A stretch of 5,096 nt of DNA from G020351775 sp039588335 (GTDB lineage Bacteria; Gemmatimonadota; Gemmatimonadetes; Gemmatimonadales; GWC2-71-9), in assembly GCA_039588335.1 (NCBI GenBank), contig JBDGZZ010000299.1:1-5096 (forward strand), read 5' to 3'. Under the pieces are notes generated by a model. That model saw only the letters and a program-made list of their open reading frames with translations, had not been told where the DNA came from and did not search any database. This document shows, one piece after another, positions 1-4,705 of this stretch; the stretch's first letter is position 1; each line of letters begins with the position of its first letter. The position numbers and the translations under genes were made by a program.

Positions 1-16
1 CGTCGACAACGGACGA

Positions 17-84
17 ATGTCCGTGGACATCACCCCGATGTCCATGGCCCCACGACCATTGTCCGCGGCCGTTGGACGTGGTCC
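17..84. repeat. 21-bp imperfect tandem repeat block with GGAC/GTCC inverted repeats
   Basis: Three units of exactly 21 bp begin at 17, 38 and 59, each opening with A/T-TGTCC followed two bases later by GG. A weaker fourth start (TGGTCC) lies at 79. Several inverted repeats are built on GGAC/GTCC: GGAC-GAAT-GTCC (11-22), ATGTCC-GT-GGACAT (17-30), GGACATC-ACCCC-GATGTCC (25-43, 7-bp perfect stem, 5-nt loop) and GGAC-GTG-GTCC (74-84). The block ends 15 bp before the AGGAGG of the gene starting at 110 and may extend left of the window. It could be a folded leader, a protein-binding array or part of an interspersed repeat family; the sequence does not decide between these. Confidence 0.6.
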
Positions 85-98
85 CTACTCACTCTCAC

Positions 99-104
99 AG
101 GAGG
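99..104 (+). promoter_or_regulatory. Ribosome-binding site that sets the start at 110
   Basis: A perfect AGGAGG lies 5 nt before the ATG at 110. An earlier in-frame ATG at 17 has no Shine-Dalgarno sequence and would translate the repeat block, so the ATG at 110 is preferred. Confidence 0.8.
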
Positions 105-109
105 TTCGT

Positions 110-811
110 ATGACGAAGCGGTTTCCCAGATCCGAGTCCGACATCACCATGCTCGCGGTGCGGGTGATCGACGGACTCACCAACGCGGCGGAGGACTTTC
201 CCGCTCCGCCGGTTTCCCCCGAGGAACTGCGGGGGAAGCTGGACACGTTCCAGGCGGCCGACACGGCGACCGTGGCCGCCGAGACAGCGTTACGAAATCA
301 ACACGAGGAGAAGGACGAGGCCCGGTTCGATCCCAATGCGCAGTCGTTCGCGGGCGCAATCGGGTTGATGCAAATGCTTCCCAAAACGGCGCGCGGGTTT
401 GGCTTCGATTCACTGACCGTTCCCGAGAAGAGTACCCAAGCCGGTACCTACTACCTGCGGCACCTTTATAGGCTCACCGATGACGCGGCTACTCCGGAGG
501 ATCGACTGTGGTTTGCCTTGGCATCGTACAACGCCGGATACGGCCACGTGGGCGATGCACGACGCCTGACCGCCGAGCTAGGTGGTGACCCCGACGTGTG
601 TTTCGGCGGTGTCGACGAAGGCATGCCCCTGCTGGCGAAGCGCGAGTATCACAGCCGGACTCGATACGGCTACTGCCGTTGCATGGAACCCGTCTTGTAT
701 ATCCGACGAATTCGCGACCGGCATCAGGCATATTCGGATGCGTTAGGGGATGGCAGGTGGCTTCCGGACGCCGCAGCGCCACTCGACCTAGTGGATTACC
801 CAATCTTTTAG
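110..811 (+). CDS. Chimeric protein: small conserved N-terminal module fused to a truncated SLT-type lytic transglycosylase domain
   Basis: The product is 233 aa. Residues 1-70 (MTKRFPRSESD..., DFPAPPV, then an Ala/Thr/Glu-rich helical stretch ending EEKDEA) resemble the start of a separate small conserved protein and not a cell-wall enzyme. From about residue 72 the sequence is the back part of a goose-lysozyme-like SLT domain: RFDPNAQSFAGAIGLMQMLPKTA (72-94), then LASYNAGYGHV (137-147) and YIRRI near 197-201. The usual upstream part of the fold, a signal peptide and the hydrophobic helix carrying the catalytic Glu-Ser, is missing. Glu70 does fall where the catalytic glutamate would align, followed by Ala instead of Ser, possibly by chance of the junction. 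There is no export signal, so action on peptidoglycan is doubtful. The ATG at 110 has a perfect ribosome-binding site. The gene could be a recombination product, a decaying gene or an assembly join. Its tail overlaps the convergent gene by 24 nt. Confidence 0.7.
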   Translation: MTKRFPRSESDITMLAVRVIDGLTNAAEDFPAPPVSPEELRGKLDTFQAADTATVAAETALRNQHEEKDEARFDPNAQSFAGAIGLMQMLPKTARGFGFDSLTVPEKSTQAGTYYLRHLYRLTDDAATPEDRLWFALASYNAGYGHVGDARRLTAELGGDPDVCFGGVDEGMPLLAKREYHSRTRYGYCRCMEPVLYIRRIRDRHQAYSDALGDGRWLPDAAAPLDLVDYPIF

Positions 812-1048
812 CCAGCTGCTCTCGAGCAGGACTTCCGTTACAAACGGATCTCCCTGAACGATCTTACTTGCTTGCTCGAAGTCGTCGGCTTCGAAGGTGA
901 TGAGTCCGCCGGACAGATCACCGAATGGTCCCCCGCGGTATTTCCTCAGTTTCCTCGTTTGCCAGTACTCCTCATGGCGTGGTACCGTCTCCCGTATCTT
1001 CTCGGGTTCGTTTCTCATCAAATAGAAAAAGACTATCTGTGTCGACAT
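788..1048 (-). CDS. YciI-like small protein (dimeric alpha-beta barrel fold)
   Basis: The product is 86 aa, typical of the YciI/YCII-related family of small dimeric ferredoxin-like proteins. What is visible is a beta-strand start (QIVFFYLMR), a helix with HEEYW containing His25 (family members keep a His here), the turn GGPFGDLSGGLITFEADD typical of the G-P-F...G-G-hydrophobic-strand segment, and IVQGDPFV near residues 64-71, matching the A-x-D-P-F motif before the last strand. The biochemical role of most YciI-like proteins is unknown; some are fused to or resemble catalytic dehalogenase or lactone-acting enzymes, so no reaction is assigned. A longer reading starting at 1159 is possible but its extra 37 residues look non-coding, and the ATG at 1048 has a GGAGG upstream. 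The gene is convergent with and overlaps the chimeric gene by 24 nt, and is divergent from the Sec-containing gene. Confidence 0.75.
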   Translation of the reverse strand: MSTQIVFFYLMRNEPEKIRETVPRHEEYWQTRKLRKYRGGPFGDLSGGLITFEADDFEQASKIVQGDPFVTEVLLESSWLKDWVIH

Positions 1049-1055
1049 TCCTTCC

Positions 1056-1060
1056 CCTCC
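1056..1060 (-). promoter_or_regulatory. Ribosome-binding site for the YciI-like gene
   Basis: Read on the minus strand, GGAGG is followed 7 nt later by the ATG at 1048, and GGGGAAGGA fills the spacer. This selects the 86-aa start over the upstream in-frame ATG at 1159. Confidence 0.7.
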
Positions 1061-1091
1061 TACGACGACGGCTGGTGACCCCAACCGAGCT

Positions 1092-1120
1092 AACCTAGGA
1101 TGGAATCGGAGCGCTGTGAA
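1092..1120 (-). promoter_or_regulatory. Possible sigma70-type promoter for the YciI-like gene
   Basis: The minus strand reads TTCACA (1120-1115, 5/6 to consensus), a 17-nt spacer, then TAGGTT (1097-1092, 3/6). The position, about 45-70 nt upstream of the start codon, is suitable. The -10 is weak and this may be chance. Confidence 0.25.
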
Positions 1121-1152
1121 GCGCCGGCCGACCATTAGGTCCACCTCTACGC

Positions 1153-1181
1153 TTGCCATTCGGTTTCTGCAGCTTCACTAT
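1153..1181 (+). promoter_or_regulatory. Possible sigma70-type promoter for the Sec-containing AhpD-like gene
   Basis: TTGCCA (1153-1158, 5/6 to the -35 consensus) is followed by a 17-nt spacer and CACTAT (1176-1181, keeping the A, A and T of the -10 that matter most). This would give a leader of roughly 45 nt before the ATG at 1232. The -10 is only a half match. Confidence 0.35.
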
Positions 1182-1231
1182 TCGAGAACAGTCTGGATGC
1201 AACGATCCTGCGCCACGGCGGGAGGTCTCTA

Positions 1232-1633
1232 ATGGCATCAGCGAAGATGGTTTCCGAAGAGGATGCTACCGGCAGGGTCAAAAAGATCTACGAGGAGATC
1301 AAGGAGGCGCTCGGGATCGACTTCGTCCCCAATATGTACCGGGCGATGGCGCCCAATCCGAGCTACCTGGAGGCCAACTGGAACAAGATCAGGGCCGTAA
1401 TGAAACGGGAGGGCAAGCTCGATCCACTGACGAAAGAGATCATCGCAGTGGCCGTATCAGCGGTTAGCGGGTGCAAGTACTGAATTGAAGTTCACACTTC
1501 CGCGGTGCGGAAGCTCGGGCTGGATGATGAGGGCGTACTCGAACTCATGGCGGTGGTGGACGTTTTCGCCGGCCTGAACAAGCTGCTGGAGGGCTTGCAG
1601 GTGGAGATGGACGAGAAACCGTGGTACGGGTGA
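1232..1633 (+). CDS. Carboxymuconolactone decarboxylase/AhpD-like selenoprotein, TGA(1481-1483) read as selenocysteine
   Basis: Read through one in-frame TGA, the gene encodes 133 residues, a normal length for a small AhpD-like protein of the carboxymuconolactone decarboxylase family. These all-helical proteins carry a CxxC redox centre and act as peroxidases or disulfide reductases. Here the centre is Cys81-Lys-Tyr-Sec84. Glu69 lies 12 residues before Cys81 and His88 lies 4 after Sec84, the same spacing as Glu118, Cys130, Cys133 and His137 of mycobacterial AhpD, where Cys133 is the proposed peroxide-reacting residue. The 49 codons after the TGA continue the family pattern (IEVHTSAVRKLG, then a helix and LLEGLQVEMD) and end at a proper TGA at 1631-1633. 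A hairpin at SECIS distance follows the internal TGA. The ATG at 1232 has GGGAGG 6 nt upstream. A conventional annotation would stop at residue 83 and miss the C-terminal 50 residues. The alternative is a recent nonsense mutation, which is less likely given the exact position. Confidence 0.88.
1481..1513 (+). promoter_or_regulatory. Sec codon UGA and bacterial SECIS-like hairpin
   Basis: The TGA (1481-1483) is followed after 13 nt by CTTCCGC (1497-1503), the loop GGT (1504-1506) and GCGGAAG (1507-1513), a perfect 7-bp stem. The loop begins 20 nt after the TGA, within the usual bacterial SECIS range of about 16-37 nt, and begins with G. The GGU loop resembles the SelB-contacting GGU of the E. 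coli fdhF element. The hairpin lies inside coding sequence, as bacterial SECIS elements do. Confidence 0.8.
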
Positions 1634-1676
1634 GGGTAGGACCAGGAATGCCGTGAGCATTCCTCGATCCTAGCCC
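1634..1676. terminator. Strong hairpin after the Sec gene, possible terminator between convergent genes
   Basis: The inner stem is AGGAATGC (1644-1651) with GCATTCCT (1657-1664), 8 perfect pairs around a CGTGA loop. It extends outward through an internal loop to TAGGA (1637-1641) with TCCTA (1668-1672), and GGG with CCC beyond a one-base bulge. It starts at the base after the stop codon and lies between the Sec gene and the oppositely oriented P460 gene. No T-run follows on either side, so intrinsic termination is uncertain; it may instead protect the 3' end. Confidence 0.45.
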
Positions 1677-1715
1677 CTGTGAAATGTCACTTCGCCGAGC
1701 AGTGTGAATCCGCTC

Positions 1716-2216
1716 CTACCTGCGATAGGTGGAGTAAACGTAGCCCGAGGCTCTCTGAGAATCGTGACATGAGAGACACTGCTCGCGCATGTTGGTCACC
1801 GAAGGTTGGAGTGGGTCGCCCTGCCTGAAGTCCTCGAAGCCCCATCCTTCGGTGTCACCGAAGCGGTCGGGGTCCTTTTCCATCACACCTATGACCTTGC
1901 GCGGTCCTTCAGTGATGGCGTTGCCCTCCACTCTCTCTTCCAGGAGGTCGAATACGAGAACAGCGCCCTTCTGAAACGGCGTTCCATCCTTCAGAGCCAC
2001 GAGGGCCAAATCGTTGGCGTACACGTGATGGACTCCCCCGAAGGCGTTGTAGTTGACGTGGCCTTCGAGAATCACAGCCGACTTCACGTGGGTCCAGTTC
2101 CGGTAACCGTCTGGGAACGCGACCCGCGGTTGGGTTTGCCCGAGGAGCAAGCTCGACACGATGACACCGCTCACTAGCACGCCTGTCAGTGCCGCGACGT
2201 CAGTTCGACTGTTCAT
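1716..2216 (-). CDS. Cytochrome P460-family c-type haem protein, exported
   Basis: The product is 166 aa. An N-terminal hydrophobic stretch (about residues 8-25, VAALTGVLVSGVIVSSLLLG) is a signal peptide or anchor. The body has FPDGYRNWTHVKSAVI (34-49), HHVYAND (63-69), FQKGAVLVFDL (81-91) and GPRKVIGVMEKD followed by GWGFEDF (104-130), the order seen in cytochrome P460 proteins. A single CLSCH haem-attachment motif lies near the C-terminus (147-151), as in that family. Characterised members are periplasmic haem proteins of hydroxylamine or NO chemistry; cytochrome c'-beta relatives bind gas ligands. The substrate here is unknown. I did not try to place the haem-crosslinking lysine. GAGGAG lies 8 nt before the ATG. 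It is downstream of arsR-arsM on the same strand, with a 117-nt gap, so it may share that transcript or have its own promoter. Confidence 0.85.
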   Translation of the reverse strand: MNSRTDVAALTGVLVSGVIVSSLLLGQTQPRVAFPDGYRNWTHVKSAVILEGHVNYNAFGGVHHVYANDLALVALKDGTPFQKGAVLVFDLLEERVEGNAITEGPRKVIGVMEKDPDRFGDTEGWGFEDFRQGDPLQPSVTNMREQCLSCHDSQRASGYVYSTYRR

Positions 2217-2257
2217 TTCTCGGACTCCTCTCTGTTGGTCAACTCAAGGGGTACAGC

Positions 2258-2290
2258 TGCGGCGGGCCAGCGACAGAGTGGGCCGCCGCA
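2258..2290. other. GC-rich hairpin in the arsM-P460 gap
   Basis: TGCGGCGG (2258-2265) pairs with CCGCCGCA (2283-2290) in 8 perfect pairs, then after one mismatch CC pairs with GG around an 11-nt loop. It lies 43-75 nt after the arsM stop and 42 nt before the P460 ATG. It has no T-run on the minus strand. It could be an attenuator, an RNA-processing site or a weak terminator separating the P460 gene from arsM. Confidence 0.45.
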
Positions 2291-2333
2291 CCGTTCCACC
2301 AACACAAATGGTTGCTGCCACAGGCGGCGCCGA

Positions 2334-3119
2334 TCAGGGCTTCCGCGCTTCGATCAGTGCCGACACCACATAATCCTCGAGCTTCGCACCTGGCGACCAC
2401 TCACGTACCAACTCGCGGCGCTCGTCCTGCGGTCTGATGCTGATGTCGACGAATCCCGCTGTGGTCAACATGGTCTCGACATCTTCCGCCAGGATGGCTC
2501 CAGACACACAGCCGGCGTAGGCAGCCAGATCCTGACGGGCCGACTCCGGCAGAGGCGCCGTCGCGATTACGTCAGCTACGGCCAACCGTCCTCCGCTCTT
2601 GAGAACACGGAAAGCGTCGTTGAACACGTCCGGCTTCTCTGGCGACAAGTTGATCACGCAGTTGGAGATGATTACGTCGACCGACTCGTTGGCCACCGGC
2701 AGATCCTCGATCTCGCCGAGACGGAAGCCCACATTTGAAACGCCGGCTTTCTTTGCGTTTTCTCTGGCTTTGCTGATCATTTCAGGAGTCATATCCACGC
2801 CAATGACTTGACCCGACTCTCCTACTTGCCGTGCTGCCAGAAAGCAGTCGAAACCGCCTCCGGAGCCGAGGTCCACCACAGTCTCCCCGGGTTGGAGAGA
2901 GGCTATGGCCTGTGGATTGCCGCATCCCAACCCAAGATTGGCTCCGTCGGGTGCCGTGGCGATCTCGCCCTCGGTGTATCCCATCTGCGTGGCCAGCTGT
3001 GCTGCAGAAACTGCCGAACCGTCGCCGCAGCCGCAGCCGGTCTGCTCTTGGGCAGCTATGTCACCGTAGGTACTTCGTACGGCCGTCCGGATCTCATCCG
3101 GTGATGCATTCTTCGTCAC
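2334..3119 (-). CDS. arsM: Arsenite S-adenosylmethionine methyltransferase
   Basis: The product is 261 aa from a GTG start. It methylates trivalent arsenic using S-adenosylmethionine, giving methylated and volatile arsenicals. The SAM-binding motif I is DLGSGGGFD (83-91), followed by the acidic end of strand 2, GVD (107-109). Three cysteines are in the family positions: Cys66 (LGLGCGNP), Cys154 (SNCVINLSP) and Cys204 (YAGCVSGA). The 50-residue gap between the last two equals that of the algal CmArsM Cys174/Cys224 pair; these cysteines bind As(III). An extra CGCG pair lies at 29-32. The GTG at 3119 is chosen because AAGGAGG lies 4 nt upstream and the next in-frame ATG would remove part of the N-terminus; a longer reading upstream is the arsR gene in another frame. 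It overlaps arsR by 26 nt, so translation is probably coupled and arsenic-induced. Confidence 0.95.
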   Translation of the reverse strand: MTKNASPDEIRTAVRSTYGDIAAQEQTGCGCGDGSAVSAAQLATQMGYTEGEIATAPDGANLGLGCGNPQAIASLQPGETVVDLGSGGGFDCFLAARQVGESGQVIGVDMTPEMISKARENAKKAGVSNVGFRLGEIEDLPVANESVDVIISNCVINLSPEKPDVFNDAFRVLKSGGRLAVADVIATAPLPESARQDLAAYAGCVSGAILAEDVETMLTTAGFVDISIRPQDERRELVREWSPGAKLEDYVVSALIEARKP

Positions 3120-3471
3120 AACTCCTCCTTGCGTTCGCGCTGCCCGGTTGGGCAACGAAGTCAGTGAAGAACTCGCCCAGCTCACGCAGCACGTCTGGTT
3201 CGACCCAGCAGCGGATCTCTCGGCCGCAGCGTTCTGTGGCAATCAGCCCAGCGTGGGTCAGCTCCTTCAGATGGTGTGACACGGTTGACGGCACGATGTC
3301 CAATTCTGCCGCCAGCTCTCCCACGCAGCGGCGCATCGTCTCATCCCCCGCACAGGCGGTTCCGGGGACGCAACAGGTAGCCAGCCGCTGAAAGATCTGA
3401 AGGCGATGGGGGTGGCCCAGTGCTTTGAATCGCGAGGCGATCGTGTCCAGAGTAATTCGATAGTTCGACAT
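3094..3471 (-). CDS. arsR: ArsR-family arsenic-responsive repressor, leaderless start
   Basis: The product is 125 aa with the winged-helix fold of the ArsR/SmtB family: LGHPHRLQIFQRL (18-30), then the recognition helix STVSHHLKEL (62-71) and the wing GLIATERCGREIRCWV. It represses its own operon and releases DNA when As(III) binds cysteines. Candidates are Cys33-Cys34, Cys40 and Cys49, ahead of the recognition helix; there is no CVCDLC motif as in E. coli ArsR. Further cysteines at 82, 88, 118 and 122 include a terminal CDEEC. The ATG at 3471 is chosen because the predicted promoter -10 lies at 3479-3484. A longer in-frame start at 3495 falls upstream of it and could not be transcribed. No Shine-Dalgarno sequence precedes 3471, as expected of a leaderless mRNA. 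arsM overlaps the 3' end. Confidence 0.92.
   Translation of the reverse strand: MSNYRITLDTIASRFKALGHPHRLQIFQRLATCCVPGTACAGDETMRRCVGELAAELDIVPSTVSHHLKELTHAGLIATERCGREIRCWVEPDVLRELGEFFTDFVAQPGSANARRSCDEECITG
3124..3130 (-). promoter_or_regulatory. Ribosome-binding site inside arsR that fixes the arsM GTG start
   Basis: Read on the minus strand, AAGGAGG is followed by AGTT and the GTG at 3119. It lies within the last codons of arsR and is the evidence for a GTG start. Confidence 0.75.
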
Positions 3472-3483
3472 ATATCGAACTAT
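3460..3483. promoter_or_regulatory. Candidate ArsR operator, near-perfect 24-bp palindrome
   Basis: ATAGTTCGA (3460-3468) and TCGAACTAT (3475-3483) are perfect 9-bp inverted arms; with the ATAT centre, 11 of 12 base pairs are symmetric. It covers the predicted -10, transcription start and start codon of arsR, ideal for autorepression. A further TTCGA half-site lies at 3456-3460. TTCGA-N6-TCGAA resembles the AT-rich dyads bound by ArsR/SmtB proteins; the match to this ArsR is inferred. Confidence 0.75.
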
Positions 3484-3506
3484 AATGCCTGCCATGGACC
3501 TGTCAA
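3479..3506 (-). promoter_or_regulatory. Sigma70-type promoter of the ars operon
   Basis: The minus strand has a perfect TTGACA (3506-3501), a 16-nt spacer and TATAGT (3484-3479). The expected start of transcription, about 7 nt further, coincides with the arsR ATG at 3471. The -10 overlaps the palindromic operator. Confidence 0.75.
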
Positions 3507-3601
3507 GGGGTGGCTAGTACCCCATTCTAAGTGATTCTACCCCAACAGTTTATTTGATGTCTTCCGGGCGGTTGTTGCAGTCTGGTTGCGGCTTACGGTG
3601 C

Positions 3602-3769
3602 CTAAAGGGCGGCGGCAACGTGCCATTGGTGATCACACCCAAACACGTAATGACAGATTGGCAGGATGTCGTGAAAGAGGCATGACGAAGCCATAACCAG
3701 AATCACCAGCAAGAGCGCTGAAATAATGATCTTGTGATGTCTCTCGATTGATGCGCTAAACGTTGACAT
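3602..3769 (-). CDS. Small membrane-anchored Cys/His-rich protein, unrecognised
   Basis: A 55-aa protein that I do not recognise. A basic, polar start (MSTFSASIERHHK) is followed by a clear hydrophobic segment (KIIISALLLVILVMASS, about 13-29) and then an exposed tail with Cys30, Cys39, Cys45 and His33, His40, His47, His50. A tail this rich in Cys and His after a membrane segment suggests metal or haem contact outside the membrane, but no CxxCH is present. The ASSC before Cys30 is only a poor lipobox. Support for it being real: GGAGG 7 nt before the ATG and a sensible membrane topology. It ends about 95 nt upstream of the arsR promoter on the same strand. A metalloid link is inferred from position only. 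Confidence 0.6.
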   Translation of the reverse strand: MSTFSASIERHHKIIISALLLVILVMASSCLFHDILPICHYVFGCDHQWHVAAAL

Positions 3770-3776
3770 GACAGAA

Positions 3777-3781
3777 CCTCC
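3777..3781 (-). promoter_or_regulatory. Ribosome-binding site of the 55-aa small protein
   Basis: Read on the minus strand, GGAGG is followed by TTCTGTC (7 nt) and the ATG at 3769. Its strength is the main evidence that this short frame is translated. Confidence 0.6.
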
Positions 3782-4005
3782 ATGCGATTGACGACGCGTC
3801 AGACCCGGTCTTCTCTGTCGGAACCCCTAGAGACTTTCTCGTTAAGGCAGCGTGAGATCCGTGTGAAGGGCGGCGGGACGGAACGCTCCGTCGGCTAGCC
3901 AGCTCGCGGCCGTCCTCGTTAGCATGCATCTTCTCCCTATATGTCGGACCAGTTCAAGGTGCGGACAAGCTGTCCCCGCCAGCGTCGTACAGTTCAGGAG
4001 ATCCG
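3782..4005. other. Intergenic region between divergent genes
   Basis: This stretch must hold the start signals of the leftward small protein and the rightward MOSC gene. I see no convincing -35/-10 pair for either. A small hairpin GACGGA-ACGC-TCCGTC lies at 3877-3892, and a short GGACA-AGC-TGTCC dyad at 3963-3975, 31 nt before the MOSC start. The MOSC ribosome-binding site AGGAG is at 3996-4000. Confidence 0.5.
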
Positions 4006-4659
4006 ATGGCAATTGTCGACGGCAGAGTCCTCTCGGTCAACGTTGGTCAGGTGCGTGAGTTTGAGTACGGCGGCCGCACTGCAAAGAGCGCCATTTGGAA
4101 ATCACCCGTCGAAGGTCGCATAGCGGTTCGAGGCGTCAATCTCGATGGAGACGACCAAGCGGATCGCGAGGCTCACGGAGGGCCTGACAAGGCTGTCTAC
4201 GCGTACGCCATAGAGGACCTGCGGTGGTGGGAAGAGCAGCTCGGTCGTTCGCTCGAGTTTGGTGAATTCGGCGAAAACCTCACTACCGAAGGGATCGACG
4301 TGAGTGAAGCGCGTGTCGGGGAGCGTTGGCAGGTCGGGACCGCTCTTCTCGAGGTATCCGAGCCGCGCGTGCCGTGCTGGCGTTTTGCCGTTCGGATGGA
4401 CGACAAGTACTTCCCCCGGCGCTTTACCGAAGCACTGCGTCCAGGGGCCTACCTGCGAATCATCATCGAGGGTGACCTCGCCGCCGGGGATGATGCCCGG
4501 GTGACGGAGAGACCGGATCATGATCTGACCGTCCGGGATGTGTTTCGTGTCTACTCACGGGACCGAGATGAAGCCGAACGGTTACTTGCGGTCCCGCAGC
4601 TGCCCGAAAGCTGGCGGAGATGGGCCGAGAATTGGCTGCAAAAAGCGCAAGGTCGCTAG
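4006..4659 (+). CDS. MOSC-domain protein, YiiM type
   Basis: The product is 217 aa. The MOSC domain (molybdenum-cofactor sulfurase C-terminal family) spans about 10-165: GDDQADREAHGGPDKAVYAY (48-67), the family signature FGENLTT (88-94), VGERWQVG (104-111), EPRVPCWRF (119-127) and RPGAYLRI (145-152). Cys124 is the conserved cysteine believed to contact sulfur or the molybdenum cofactor. The C-terminal DLTVRDVFRVYSRDRDEAERLLAVPQLPESWR region (173-204) matches the 3-alpha domain that marks YiiM-type proteins, in which E. coli YiiM reduces N-hydroxylated substrates such as 6-hydroxylaminopurine. Whether this homologue has that activity is inferred. AGGAG lies 5 nt before the ATG. The DoxX-like gene follows 46 nt later in the same direction, suggesting one transcript. 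Confidence 0.9.
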   Translation: MAIVDGRVLSVNVGQVREFEYGGRTAKSAIWKSPVEGRIAVRGVNLDGDDQADREAHGGPDKAVYAYAIEDLRWWEEQLGRSLEFGEFGENLTTEGIDVSEARVGERWQVGTALLEVSEPRVPCWRFAVRMDDKYFPRRFTEALRPGAYLRIIIEGDLAAGDDARVTERPDHDLTVRDVFRVYSRDRDEAERLLAVPQLPESWRRWAENWLQKAQGR

Positions 4660-4705
4660 ACGGACGGCTTCGCTCAATTGGAGATTGGCTCACAGAGAGG
4701 CGACC

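Noticed and set aside
17..109. Start of the chimeric gene at the earlier in-frame ATG (17)
   Set aside because: It has no ribosome-binding site, translates the 21-bp repeats as low-complexity sequence, and the ATG at 110 has a perfect AGGAGG.
3..113. End of an upstream gene whose TGA (111-113) overlaps the ATG at 110
   Set aside because: The frame is open from the window edge, but its product is a repeat-derived Cys/Pro/Trp string with no recognisable family. It cannot be judged without the sequence to the left.
1481..1483. TGA as a true stop, giving an 83-aa protein or pseudogene
   Set aside because: It would end the protein immediately before the second redox cysteine, while the downstream frame continues the family sequence, keeps the catalytic His and carries a SECIS-like hairpin. 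A sporadic nonsense mutation would not be expected at exactly this codon.
1806..2177. Open frames antisense to the P460 gene
   Set aside because: They mirror a well-supported cytochrome gene with signal peptide and haem motif and show no family features of their own.
2235..2738. Open frames on the plus strand across arsM
   Set aside because: The Arg-rich composition is typical of shadow translation, and the minus-strand arsM has all its catalytic motifs.
3120..3242. Longer arsM reading starting at 3242
   Set aside because: The extra 41 residues lie over arsR in another frame and do not resemble the ArsM N-terminus. The GTG at 3119 has its own ribosome-binding site.
3472..3495. Longer arsR starting at the ATG at 3495
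   Set aside because: This ATG lies between the predicted -35 and -10 elements, so it would not be in the transcript. The extra residues are not family-like.
4102..4521. Long open frame antisense to the MOSC gene
   Set aside because: It is a high-GC shadow of a clear MOSC protein, with no ribosome-binding site or recognisable domain.
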